This document shows positions 1-8,690 of a stretch of DNA of 64,000 nucleotides, piece after piece; position 1 is the stretch's first letter; each line of letters opens with the position of its first letter. The position numbers and the translations under genes are program-made. The stretch spans positions 1-64,000 of the forward strand of contig CACGLH010000001.1 of NCBI GenBank assembly GCA_902573735.1. Reading direction: 5' to 3'. The DNA comes from an uncultured Alphaproteobacteria bacterium. Its GTDB lineage: Bacteria > Pseudomonadota > Alphaproteobacteria > Rhodobacterales > Rhodobacteraceae. The notes under the pieces were generated by a model. That model searched no databases. It was not told the DNA's origin and worked only from the letters and a program-made list of their open reading frames with translations.

Positions 1-521
1 CTTATAGGTAATTCCCAGCCTACTATCCTAATTGGGTCTCTTTTAAACTTTAATATTATTTTTCCGAGTCCAAACGTTGGTTTTTTTTCGCTTATCTCAA
101 GTTCAATATGATTATTGTATTTTTTTAATTTTGAAACTATTTCTTCACTATATAGGTTAATGTTATTTTCACTTATGAATTTTAAAGGAGTTCCTTTTAT
201 AGGATATCTTAGTGGTTCAGAATTTGAATTATAATCAATAACCGCAATTATCCCATCACTCCCAACTATCAAGTGATCAGCTTTCTGGTTATGATACTCT
301 ATTCTTAACTTACCAGGTTTTTTAAGCTTAATGGAACCTAGTATTTGATTTCCATTTTGGTTTGTTTGAATAATCTCCGAATTTAATGAGTTAATGCTAT
401 TTAAATAATTTTCTAGATCTTTTAAGGTTATTTCTTTTGAAAAAACAGGATTAAAAAAACTAATCCAAAAAAGACATGTAAGTGTTAGCAAGTTTTTATT
501 TAAATATTGAGAAATGTACAA
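1..521 (-). CDS. lolA: Outer-membrane lipoprotein carrier protein LolA (C-terminus cut by window edge)
   Basis: This minus-strand frame is open from about 521 to the window edge. Seen: an N-terminal signal peptide (charged start, hydrophobic stretch ending near NPVFS), then IIQTNQNGNQILGSIKLKK, KPGKLRIEY and a YPIKGTPLKF segment. These follow the LolA pattern of a Q...G..G...+.RPG.LR.EY strand pair and a YP...TPL segment. LolA carries outer-membrane lipoproteins through the periplasm from LolCDE to the outer membrane. It follows ftsK by 13 bases, the ftsK-lolA order common in Alphaproteobacteria. No ATG is available. TTG at 519-521 is the most likely start and gives a plausible signal peptide, but the start remains uncertain. 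About 173 codons are present. Confidence 0.8.
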   Translation of the reverse strand, partial: MYISQYLNKNLLTLTCLFWISFFNPVFSKEITLKDLENYLNSINSLNSEIIQTNQNGNQILGSIKLKKPGKLRIEYHNQKADHLIVGSDGIIAVIDYNSNSEPLRYPIKGTPLKFISENNINLYSEEIVSKLKKYNNHIELEISEKKPTFGLGKIILKFKRDPIRIVGWELPI

Positions 522-534
522 ATTGATCTTCCAA

Positions 535-3027
535 TTATATCTCAGAAATTAAAATTTCTCTTTTTCCAACATGATTAGCTGCTGAAACCACACCTTGTTC
601 CTCCATAGCTTCTACAATTTTTGCTGCTTTATTATAACCAATAGATAATCTTCTTTGAATATAGGAAGTAGAACATTTTTGATCTCTTGCTACGATAGCT
701 ACAGCTTGATCATAAAGTGCATTTTCGGAGTTACTTTCAGAAGATGACAAACCCATAGCTTTATCAATTCTGTCCTGTGTCTCTTCATCAGGTCCATTTA
801 TGATACCAGAAACATATTCTGGTTTTCCTTGTTTTTTAAGATGATTTACTATTTCCTCAACTTCTTCATCTGATACATATGGTCCATGTACTCTGGTTAT
901 TTTTCCTCCGTTTGCCATATAAAGCATATCACCCATCCCAAGTAATTGTTCAGCTCCCATTTCACCTAATATTGTTCTACTATCAATCTTGGAAGTAACT
1001 TGAAAAGAAATTCTAGTAGGAAAATTAGCCTTGATTGTTCCTGTTATTACATCAACAGAGGGCCTTTGAGTAGCCATAATAAGATGAATACCAGCCGCCC
1101 TTGCCATTTGAGCTAAACGTTGTATGCATGCTTCAATATCCTTCCCAGAAACCATCATTAGGTCTGCCATTTCATCTACTATTATTACAATAAAAGGTAA
1201 ATATTCTGGTTTAATCGATTGTTCTTCAAATTTTGGTTCTCCCGTATTTTCATCAAAACCAATTTGCACTGTCCGAGTGAAATTTTCATTATTTTTAATT
1301 GCCTCTTTAACTCTTAAATTAAAGCTTTCGATATTTCGCACGCCCATTTTGGACATTTTTCTATATCTTTCCTCCATCTCAGCAACTGCCCATTTAAGTG
1401 CTATCACTGCTTTTTTGGGATCAGTAACAACTGGGCTAAGAAGATGCGGGATGCCATCATAAACTGACAATTCTAACATTTTTGGATCAATCATAATTAA
1501 CTTACATTGATCAGGAGAAAGTTTATAGAGAAGCGACAGTATCATTGTATTAATTCCAACTGACTTTCCAGACCCAGTAGTTCCTGCGATAAGTAAATGT
1601 GGCATTCTTGCTAAATTTGCAACTACAGGCTCACCGCCTATATTTTTACCTAGTGCTAATGGTAATTGATAATTAGAGTCCCCATAAGCTCTAGAAGAAA
1701 GAATTTCTCTTAATAATACTTTTTCTCTAAGGTCATTTGGTAATTCTATACCGATAACTGATCTTCCTGGTATAGTAGAAACACGTGTTGCTAACGCTGA
1801 CATAGATCTAGCTATATCGTCTGCTAAACTAATTACTCTGTTAGCCTTAAGTCCAGCTGCTGGCTCTAATTCATAAAGTGTAACAACAGGGCCAGGTTTT
1901 ACAGACAATATTTCACCTTTTACGCCATAATCATCTAAAACATTTTCCAACATCCTAGCGTTTTCGTTCAGAGCGTCATCTGAAAGTATGTTTTTTGTAG
2001 ATGAATGAATATTTTGAAGTAATGATAGTTTTGGAATTTGATATTCTTCTGATCTTTCTTGAAAAAAAGATAATGAAGGCTGTTCCTCTTGTCTTGCTCT
2101 TTTGCTTTTGATATCAGTTTTCTTGTTTGGATATTGAACTTTAGAAAGAAAATTTACACTTGTATCTTTTTTTTCTAATATCAAATCATCATTAAAAGAT
2201 TGTTGCATCGTATCATCATAATTCAAATCTTTTTCTTGATTAATTTCTTGAATTGAAGGCTGTATACTCTCCTTGTTTGAAAATTGATTTTGAATTGAAA
2301 AGGTAGGTTCTATTCTAATACTTCTTTCCTGATCTATATTTTTTTGTTTACTAATTTGTAATAGTTTTGATTTTCTATATATATCCTTAAGGCTAATTAC
2401 TAATTTTATACCTTCTATTAAGGATAAAAATAGGACTTTAATTATTTTATAAAATTCTGATTTATTTACAGCAGAGACTGCACATATAAAAAATAAAGAG
2501 AGAAATCCAAAAACTAATGATGTTAATCTCAAAGTGTCATTTTGTGAAAAATTGGTTTTTTCTAATATAAAAATTAAAATTGTATCACCAAAAATACCAC
2601 CTAATCCATATGAAAAGGTCCAATTACCTGATGGTGGATAGGTACTTAAAAAAATAGCTGAAGTGGCAATTGGAATTGGAATAAAAAAAACACGACTTAA
2701 AATCTTTTCCTTACTAACATTAAAAACTAAACGCCAACTCCATACAAATAAAATTAGAACAATGACTAAGTAAGACATACCTAGGCTAAGATGAACTGGA
2801 TCTGCGATATTGCTTCCAAAAGATCCTAGTAAGTTATTGATATCTTGATTTGTAGAAGATCTAAAGGAGGGATCTTTAGAATCATAGCTAAACATTATTA
2901 ATGAAATTATCATAGCTAATGAAAAAGTAATTATACCAATAAATTTGAAAACAATCTGTTTAATAATATTTAGGAAAAATCCAGAAAATATTGGTTTTCT
3001 ATTATTTTCATGACTAGCAACTGACAT
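535..3027 (-). CDS. ftsK: DNA translocase FtsK
   Basis: FtsK is the septal DNA pump that clears and orients chromosome termini at division and activates XerCD recombination. The 830-residue protein has an N-terminal membrane domain with several hydrophobic helices (roughly residues 20-185) and a charged, low-complexity linker (about 200-340). The RecA-like motor has Walker A GTTGSGKS near residue 480, Walker B IVIIVDEMADLM near 620 and an ATQRPSVDVITG segment. The C-terminal winged-helix gamma domain (about 770-830) carries the YIQRRLSIGYNKAAKI recognition helix that reads KOPS-like sites. The length is typical for alphaproteobacterial FtsK. lolA follows 13 bases downstream, so the two are probably co-transcribed. 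The ATG at 3027 is the only sensible start. Confidence 0.97.
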   Translation of the reverse strand: MSVASHENNRKPIFSGFFLNIIKQIVFKFIGIITFSLAMIISLIMFSYDSKDPSFRSSTNQDINNLLGSFGSNIADPVHLSLGMSYLVIVLILFVWSWRLVFNVSKEKILSRVFFIPIPIATSAIFLSTYPPSGNWTFSYGLGGIFGDTILIFILEKTNFSQNDTLRLTSLVFGFLSLFFICAVSAVNKSEFYKIIKVLFLSLIEGIKLVISLKDIYRKSKLLQISKQKNIDQERSIRIEPTFSIQNQFSNKESIQPSIQEINQEKDLNYDDTMQQSFNDDLILEKKDTSVNFLSKVQYPNKKTDIKSKRARQEEQPSLSFFQERSEEYQIPKLSLLQNIHSSTKNILSDDALNENARMLENVLDDYGVKGEILSVKPGPVVTLYELEPAAGLKANRVISLADDIARSMSALATRVSTIPGRSVIGIELPNDLREKVLLREILSSRAYGDSNYQLPLALGKNIGGEPVVANLARMPHLLIAGTTGSGKSVGINTMILSLLYKLSPDQCKLIMIDPKMLELSVYDGIPHLLSPVVTDPKKAVIALKWAVAEMEERYRKMSKMGVRNIESFNLRVKEAIKNNENFTRTVQIGFDENTGEPKFEEQSIKPEYLPFIVIIVDEMADLMMVSGKDIEACIQRLAQMARAAGIHLIMATQRPSVDVITGTIKANFPTRISFQVTSKIDSRTILGEMGAEQLLGMGDMLYMANGGKITRVHGPYVSDEEVEEIVNHLKKQGKPEYVSGIINGPDEETQDRIDKAMGLSSSESNSENALYDQAVAIVARDQKCSTSYIQRRLSIGYNKAAKIVEAMEEQGVVSAANHVGKREILISEI

Positions 3028-3270
3028 AACACATCTCTTTAAATATTCTCAATCTTTTGAGAAACTATTTCTAAATTTCAAAATAATCCTGAGGTTCAAA
3101 TAAAAACTAATAGAGTATAAAAAATAATTTAATAAAATTAATGATCCTAAAGGAAAATAAGAAATATAATTATTCAGTTTTTTAGACCACTCTATAGTAA
3201 ACATATCTGCCTCAAAGTCGGAATCTTTGTTCCGTTATTTTCACATAATAATCATAGATTTGTTTTTGGT

Positions 3271-4635
3271 CTAGTGTTTTAAATCTAAAAACTTTGAATA
3301 GGTCTTATTATTCAAATATCGCTCTAACAAATATGCTGATTTTAATAAAGAGTTTTCGTTATTGGGTTTGGAAAATAGCATCAAACCACAACAATCAATT
3401 TGAGTAGGTATACTGATGGCTGTAAGGCCTAAAAGATTTGCAACTCTTGTATTTCTAAGTGCTAGTAAGTTTGATTCAGTAAAAAATTTGTCACACTCTA
3501 ATAATTTTTGAACTAATGGAGGAGTAATTGGACAAGTGGGAGCAATAACTGCATCGCATTTATTTATTCTTAAAATAAAATTTTTTCTGATATTTTTTAA
3601 TTCCTGCCATGAATCCCGATATTCTTCGTCAGTAATATTCATCCCACCCCTAAATCTTGATAAAACAGGAGGGTACATTAATTCAGGATTAGCCTCAATT
3701 TTTTCTTTCCAATTATTATATGCCTCATAAGGAAATAATTTTCCTGCAAGTTTGGTTGCTCTATTAATTTCAGTCAAGTCAATCTCATTTATTTTAGCAC
3801 CTGATTTTTTAATTTTATTTATTGATAACTGAAAGCTTTTACTCACTTCCTCACAAAGATTCTGTGTTAAAAAAGATGTGTCTATTAGAAATTTTTTTTT
3901 GTCTAGTCTATCATTATCAATAGGATTTAGATTTTCTCCAGATAAAATTTTAAATAAATAAAAACTATCAGTTACAGTTTTTGTAATCGGTCCTACTGTA
4001 TCAAAACTCGGGCATAATTTTAATACCCCTTTTAAGCTTATTTTACCATGAGTTGGTTTGAAACCAACAAGATTGTTCCATGCAGCAGGAATTCTAACTG
4101 ATCCACCTGTATCTGAACCAACTCCAGCAGAAGATAAACTTAAAGCTGTAGCAACAGCTGCACCAGAAGAAGATCCACCAGGTGCTAAAAGTTTGGATTT
4201 TATATTAGGAGGAGTTGCTGTCTTTGGATTAACTCCAAGACCAGAAAATGCAAGTTCTGTTTGATGAGTTTTGCCAATTGTAATTATTCCGTACTTTTTT
4301 GCATTTTTATAAACATCTGAGTCTATTTCAGAGACTCTTTTAGATAGTAACTGGGTTCCCCCTTCACATTTTTTTTTATTTATATCAAATAAATCTTTCC
4401 AATTTATTACAATTCCATCAAAAAAACTTTTTCTGCGTCCTTTTTTTTGTCTATCTTCACTATTTTTTGCTTCACTTAAGGCATCTTTATAAAAAATCTC
4501 AGAAAAAATGTTTTTAGAATTTGGTTCTTTTTCGATATTCTCAAAAAATTGTTCTAAAAGTATTGTTGGAGATACTTGGTTTTCATGAATTGCAACTGCT
4601 TGTTCAGTCATAGATTTGGAGCTATAATCAGTCAT
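3271..4635 (-). CDS. Amidase signature family hydrolase
   Basis: This 454-residue amidase signature protein carries the complete Ser-cisSer-Lys triad. Catalytic Lys is at about K80 (INWKDLF), cis-Ser at about S155 in PGGSSSGAAVA, and nucleophilic Ser at about S179 in GSDTGGSVRIPAAW. The 24-residue gap between the two serines is the family spacing. Such enzymes hydrolyse amide bonds of diverse small molecules; GatA of the tRNA amidotransferase is a paralogue. There is no gatC or gatB nearby, so a stand-alone amidase is more likely than GatA. The substrate cannot be told. It has no signal peptide, so it is cytoplasmic. It sits upstream of ftsK on the same strand with a 243-base gap in which I see no gene and only short weak hairpins. 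Confidence 0.88.
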   Translation of the reverse strand: MTDYSSKSMTEQAVAIHENQVSPTILLEQFFENIEKEPNSKNIFSEIFYKDALSEAKNSEDRQKKGRRKSFFDGIVINWKDLFDINKKKCEGGTQLLSKRVSEIDSDVYKNAKKYGIITIGKTHQTELAFSGLGVNPKTATPPNIKSKLLAPGGSSSGAAVATALSLSSAGVGSDTGGSVRIPAAWNNLVGFKPTHGKISLKGVLKLCPSFDTVGPITKTVTDSFYLFKILSGENLNPIDNDRLDKKKFLIDTSFLTQNLCEEVSKSFQLSINKIKKSGAKINEIDLTEINRATKLAGKLFPYEAYNNWKEKIEANPELMYPPVLSRFRGGMNITDEEYRDSWQELKNIRKNFILRINKCDAVIAPTCPITPPLVQKLLECDKFFTESNLLALRNTRVANLLGLTAISIPTQIDCCGLMLFSKPNNENSLLKSAYLLERYLNNKTYSKFLDLKH

Positions 4636-4721
4636 TTGAAATCCATTTTCAATTTGCTTTAAAATTTTACTTTTCTATAAATATATCTATTTAACATATT
4701 TGACTTTACTATTAATTAGAA

Positions 4722-5951
4722 ATGAAACAAAAGAAAAATAATGTAGCAATAATAGGTGGTGGTATAGTTGGTAGTCTACTAGCCCTTATTTTGGGACTAA
4801 ATGGATTAAAAATAACTGTCATTGATAGACAAAAGAAAGATAAATTATTTTCCAAGAACCATTATGTAAAATCTTATGCATTGAATCAGGGGTCTAGCAA
4901 TTTACTAAATATATTGAATATCTGGGATATAATTAAAACAAAATCTCAGCCAATAGACAAGATCCTTCTAAAACAGGGTTCTAGCATATCAAGTATCCAG
5001 CCTTTTGAATTAATTTTTTCTAATGACTACAGCAAAAACAATTATTTATTCCATATGATTGAGGAAATATATCTAAAAAAAGCCATAGTTGAAAAAATTG
5101 ATAAATGTCCAAATATCGAATATTTATACTCTAGCAATGTTGTCGAACAATTTATTGATAAAAATTCTACAAAATTAGTACTTGATAATGGTCAAATCAT
5201 CTATTCTGATTTAATAGTTGGGTCTGACGGTTATCCGTCATCATCTGCAAAAAAGGCAGGAATTCAACACATAAATTATAGTTATAATCAGTCAAGTATT
5301 GTTGGTATTTTTAAACATGAAATACCTCACGAGAGTGAAGCTGTTCAAATTTTTCTTCCCTCGGGACCCTTAGCAATTTTACCATTGTCTGGTAATAGAT
5401 CCTCTTTTGTTTGGACTAATGAAACTAATGAAGCCGTAAGAATATTTAATTTAAATGATTTAAATTTTTTAAATGAATTGAACACAGCATTTCAGAATAG
5501 AAGGGGTCAGATTCAATTAGAAAGTAAGAAAAGTATGTTTCCTATTTCGTTAACTATTCCAAAAAAAGTAATAAAGGAGAGATTCGTTATTATAGGTGAC
5601 ACTGCTCACAAAATTCATCCAATTGCTGGTCAGGGTTTAAACTTAGGAATAAGGGATGTTGCAGCATTAGCAGAGGTATTAATTTTATCAAGGAGATTAG
5701 GAGAAGATATAGGCAGCAGATTAGTTTTAAACAAATATTCTAAATGGAGAAACTTAGATGTGACTAGTGTTGTTTTTTTTACAAATTTTGCAAATAAAAT
5801 ATTTTCAAATGACAATTTTTTAAAAAAATTTGCAACTGGTATAGGTTTTAAATTATTAAATGAATCTAAAACAATGAAAAATTATTTTATAAGCGAAGCT
5901 TCTGGTTTAAGTGGAGACATACCAAAATTGTTAAAAGGGTGTAAATTATAA
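4722..5951 (+). CDS. UbiH/UbiF/COQ6-family FAD monooxygenase (ubiquinone ring hydroxylase)
   Basis: This is a flavoprotein hydroxylase of the group that adds hydroxyls to the ubiquinone ring using NAD(P)H and O2. Seen: the N-terminal dinucleotide fold GGGIVGSLLAL at about residues 12-22, the mid-protein DG motif in VGSDGYPSSSAKKAG, and the GD motif IGDTAHKIHPIAGQGLNLG at about residue 290, which is characteristic of UbiH/UbiF/VisC/COQ6. At 409 residues the length is normal. Which ring position it hydroxylates (UbiH, UbiF, UbiI, UbiL or UbiM role) cannot be decided from the motifs. ubiG, another ubiquinone gene, lies 12 kb away. The gene is convergent with regA, with only 4 bases between their ends. 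Confidence 0.9.
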   Translation: MKQKKNNVAIIGGGIVGSLLALILGLNGLKITVIDRQKKDKLFSKNHYVKSYALNQGSSNLLNILNIWDIIKTKSQPIDKILLKQGSSISSIQPFELIFSNDYSKNNYLFHMIEEIYLKKAIVEKIDKCPNIEYLYSSNVVEQFIDKNSTKLVLDNGQIIYSDLIVGSDGYPSSSAKKAGIQHINYSYNQSSIVGIFKHEIPHESEAVQIFLPSGPLAILPLSGNRSSFVWTNETNEAVRIFNLNDLNFLNELNTAFQNRRGQIQLESKKSMFPISLTIPKKVIKERFVIIGDTAHKIHPIAGQGLNLGIRDVAALAEVLILSRRLGEDIGSRLVLNKYSKWRNLDVTSVVFFTNFANKIFSNDNFLKKFATGIGFKLLNESKTMKNYFISEASGLSGDIPKLLKGCKL

Positions 5952-5955
5952 TAAT

Positions 5956-6510
5956 TTACCTTGGGCTCCTCTTTGCAAGTATTCTCTGCAAAGTTCTTCT
6001 GTGCATACTTAATCTTCTAGCTGTTTCTGAAACATTTCTATTGCAGAGTTCAAAAACTCGTTGAATATGTTCCCATTTAACTCTATCAGCGGACATAGGA
6101 TTTTCTGGAGGTGGGGGTTTGATGTCTTTTGTAGATAAAAGTGCAGCAACTATATCATTCGCATCGGCAGGTTTTGCTAAATAATCAACAGCACCAATTT
6201 TCACAGCAGCAACTGCAGTAGCAATAGCACCATAACCGGTCAATACTACTATGGATGCTTCCGGTCTATTGCTGCGGATAGCTTCAACTATATCGAGACC
6301 ATTACCATCATCGAGTCTAAGATCAATTACTGCGTATGCAGGTGGATATTTATTAACATAGTCAAATCCCTCTTTAACAGTTAAGAGTGTTTTAACTTCA
6401 AAACCTCGCCTTTCCATGGCTCTTCCAAGGGTTCTAGTAAAAGGTTCATCGTCATCCAATATAAGCAGAGATGGGTCGTTACCTAAATTATAATCTAATG
6501 CATTCATCAT
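5956..6510 (-). CDS. regA: Redox response regulator RegA/PrrA/ActR
   Basis: RegA is the DNA-binding partner of RegB and controls respiration, cytochrome and carbon or nitrogen genes in response to redox state. The 184-residue protein has a receiver domain with the acidic cluster LDDDEP at 18-23, phosphoacceptor D63 in VIDLRLDDG, T91 in VVLTGYG and K113 in LAKPAD. A proline-rich linker (131-138) is followed by a Fis-type helix-turn-helix at about 157-178. The recognition segment SETARRLSMHRRTLQRILAK is almost identical to the highly conserved RegA sequence I know from Rhodobacter and relatives. senC lies 51 bases upstream on the same strand and regB is divergent, the canonical arrangement. The tandem ATG codons leave the exact start open by one residue. 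Confidence 0.96.
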   Translation of the reverse strand: MMNALDYNLGNDPSLLILDDDEPFTRTLGRAMERRGFEVKTLLTVKEGFDYVNKYPPAYAVIDLRLDDGNGLDIVEAIRSNRPEASIVVLTGYGAIATAVAAVKIGAVDYLAKPADANDIVAALLSTKDIKPPPPENPMSADRVKWEHIQRVFELCNRNVSETARRLSMHRRTLQRILAKRSPR

Positions 6511-6561
6511 GAATGCGATATATGAACTAACATTTAATTTTCAAGTATAAAATTAAATTTA

Positions 6562-7209
6562 TCATATATTATTTTTTAAAATACATTTTATTGTATTTGA
6601 CATCTTTTCAACTTTGTCTTTTCTCGTGAAGTACGTAACTAAACCCACATCTGGTAAAATGAAATAAGAAAATGTACTGTGATTAATGACATAATCACCC
6701 GATGTGTCATTAGGCATCTGAGAATAGATCATAAATATTTTTTTAATTCTATCAATTTCTTTGTCTGATCCGGTAAGTCCTATCATGTCTTTATGATGAA
6801 AATCAGTATATTCTTTAAGTGTCTCAAGGGTATCTCTTTTGGGATCAAGAGTTACAAATAAAGGTTTTATTCTTATATCTTCATTTAACAATAAGTCTAC
6901 AACTTGAGAATTTCTCATCAAATCAAAAGGGCAAATATCGGGACAAAAAGTATATCCAAAATATAGAAGAGAAGGTTGGTCAATTAATTTTTTTCTTGAA
7001 ATTTTAAAACCATCTTCGTGAATCAGATTAAAGGCATCATTAAATTTTTCAAACTTTTCTACTGAAGTATTTATGTTGCAAGATGCAAATTCTATTTTAT
7101 TTTTAAAGTCAAAATATTTAACCAAAAAAATTGATATAAAAAGAGCAAGAAAAATAAATGTTAAGAAGTAAATATTCTTTAGATAATTGTTATAAAAATT
7201 TTTTCGCAT
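6562..7209 (-). CDS. senC: SCO1/SenC/PrrC copper-binding assembly protein
   Basis: This membrane-anchored thioredoxin-fold protein delivers copper to the CuA or CuB site of cytochrome c oxidase and, in Rhodobacter, also influences RegB/RegA signalling. Seen: a single N-terminal membrane helix (about residues 10-32), the copper motif FGYTFCPDICPFDL with C89 and C93, the LDPKRDT segment, and the third ligand H177 in VINHSTFSYF. At 215 residues the length is typical. It shares its direction with regA (51 bases downstream) and is divergent from regB, with a 102-base control region between them. All three copper ligands are intact, so it should be functional. Confidence 0.95.
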   Translation of the reverse strand: MRKNFYNNYLKNIYFLTFIFLALFISIFLVKYFDFKNKIEFASCNINTSVEKFEKFNDAFNLIHEDGFKISRKKLIDQPSLLYFGYTFCPDICPFDLMRNSQVVDLLLNEDIRIKPLFVTLDPKRDTLETLKEYTDFHHKDMIGLTGSDKEIDRIKKIFMIYSQMPNDTSGDYVINHSTFSYFILPDVGLVTYFTRKDKVEKMSNTIKCILKNNI

Positions 7210-7236
7210 CTTTTTTTATTTTATAAATTAAATCTC

Positions 7237-7265
7237 ATAGTTATGAAAATGAATAACTATATAAT
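7237..7265. promoter_or_regulatory. Dyad and perfect -10 box in the senC/regB divergent region
   Basis: A perfect 8-base inverted repeat, ATAGTTAT at 7237-7244 and ATAACTAT at 7253-7260, has an 8-base spacer. A perfect TATAAT follows at 7260-7265, overlapping the last base of the repeat, 47 bases before the regB ATG. No good -35 box is present; the left arm lies where one would be expected. That layout suits an activator or repressor site on the regB promoter. The dyad and the -10 match are seen; the regulatory role is inferred. Confidence 0.45.
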
Positions 7266-7311
7266 ATACAGACTGAACATCAAAATCAAAATTAATAAGG
7301 TCAAATTATAA

Positions 7312-8667
7312 ATGAATTACAGTTTTGAAACAGCACTTAATAAGTCTGATAGAGGTGGATGGGTCAGGTTATTAACATTAACTTATCTACGTTGGATAGC
7401 AATTATTGGTCAAACTTTTGCAGTTATAATAGGTTTTTATTTTTTGAAACTTGATTTTTCAATATTTGGTTGTTTATATTTGATACTTTTATCTTCAATT
7501 TTAAACTTGTTATGTTGGTTTTTTTTTCCAAAAACTAAAAGATTAACAGAATTTCAAAACATGCTTTTATTATTATATGATTTGCTACAATTGGGTTTAA
7601 TGCTCTATTTTACAGGTGGATTGACCAATCCTTTTGCTGTTTTTATATTAGGACCAGTAATTATTTCGGCCACTGTTTTAAATTTAAGATTTACAATTGT
7701 TCTTGGAACAGTAGCTATAGTTGTGGTAACAATTTTATCTTTTTTCTTCCAACCTATAATTAACTTAAAAGGCCAAATTTTGGAACCCCCTGGACTTATA
7801 TTAATCGGTAATCTAATTGCTATCTCAATAGCTATTATATTTATCGCAGTTTATTCACGCAGAGTTGCTATTGAAACTTTTTCAATGTCTCAAGCACTTC
7901 AAGCAATGCAAATGGCTTTAGAGAGAGAGCAAAGATTATCTTCATTAGGTGGAATAGTTGCAGCTGCTGCACATGAAATGGGGACGCCTTTAGCAACTAT
8001 AAAATTAGTATCAACAGAATTAAGACATGGATTTGATAATAAGAAGGAACTTAATCAAGACCTAAGTTTAATAAGCTCGCAGGTAGATAGATGTAAAGAT
8101 ATTTTAAGAAATATTGGCAGAAAGGGTAAAGAAGATATTTTTCTGAGGGATGTCCCTTTAATGGTACTTCTAGAAGAAGTTTGTACTCCAATTCTTAATT
8201 CTAAGAACAAAAAACTTATTTTTTCTTTAAATAACGCTTTTGCTAAAGATGTTACTGACTTTAAAAAACTTGACCAACCAGTTTTAACTAGAAAACCAGA
8301 ATTGATTTATGGTTTGAGGAATATTATTCAAAATGCGATTGAATTTTCTAAAAGTAAAGTATGGATTGAAGTGGTATATGATTTAAACAATTTAAACATC
8401 ACTATTTCTGATGATGGTAAAGGATATCCATCCAATCTCTTAGGGAAAATAGGCGAACCATTTTTAATTGATACTAATTTTAAAAAAAACTTAGAACATA
8501 ATAGGCCTTATTATGAGGGTATGGGATTAGGGCTTTTTATTTCTAAGACATTACTGGAAAATCTTGGGGCAATTGTAAGCTTCAATAATGAAAAAAATAA
8601 AAAAACTGGAAAAGGTGCAATTGTAACTATAATCTTCGAAAGGAAAAAAATAGAAGTAAATCTATAA
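7312..8667 (+). CDS. regB: Redox sensor histidine kinase RegB/PrrB
   Basis: RegB is the membrane kinase that senses quinone pool and thiol redox state and phosphorylates RegA. The 451-residue protein has six hydrophobic segments in the first 190 residues. The quinone-site motif GGLTNPF (102-108) is conserved in RegB. The phosphoacceptor H-box AAAHEMGTPLATIKL carries H221. A redox-active cysteine candidate, C261 in VDRCKDIL, matches the regulatory Cys of Rhodobacter RegB (Cys265). The ATPase domain has an N-box (NIIQNAIEF), DDGKGYP and the MGLGLFISK G2 box. It is divergent from senC-regA and followed by tsaE after 23 bases. All diagnostic residues are present. Confidence 0.96.
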   Translation: MNYSFETALNKSDRGGWVRLLTLTYLRWIAIIGQTFAVIIGFYFLKLDFSIFGCLYLILLSSILNLLCWFFFPKTKRLTEFQNMLLLLYDLLQLGLMLYFTGGLTNPFAVFILGPVIISATVLNLRFTIVLGTVAIVVVTILSFFFQPIINLKGQILEPPGLILIGNLIAISIAIIFIAVYSRRVAIETFSMSQALQAMQMALEREQRLSSLGGIVAAAAHEMGTPLATIKLVSTELRHGFDNKKELNQDLSLISSQVDRCKDILRNIGRKGKEDIFLRDVPLMVLLEEVCTPILNSKNKKLIFSLNNAFAKDVTDFKKLDQPVLTRKPELIYGLRNIIQNAIEFSKSKVWIEVVYDLNNLNITISDDGKGYPSNLLGKIGEPFLIDTNFKKNLEHNRPYYEGMGLGLFISKTLLENLGAIVSFNNEKNKKTGKGAIVTIIFERKKIEVNL

Positions 8668-8690
8668 ATAAATTAATTTGATAGATAATT

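Noticed and set aside
1124-1462. Plus-strand open frame of 112 codons inside ftsK
   Set aside because: It is an antisense shadow of the FtsK motor domain, without family similarity or a Shine-Dalgarno sequence.
3028-3270. Gap between ftsK and the amidase, examined for a small RNA or tRNA
   Set aside because: Only two short weak stems are seen (CTCAA/TTGAG near 3050 and CGGAA/TTCCG near 3222). No cloverleaf, T-run terminator or Shine-Dalgarno with a frame.
3271-4635. Assignment of the amidase as GatA
   Set aside because: The triad is shared by the whole family; gatC and gatB are not adjacent, so a specific GatA call is not supported.
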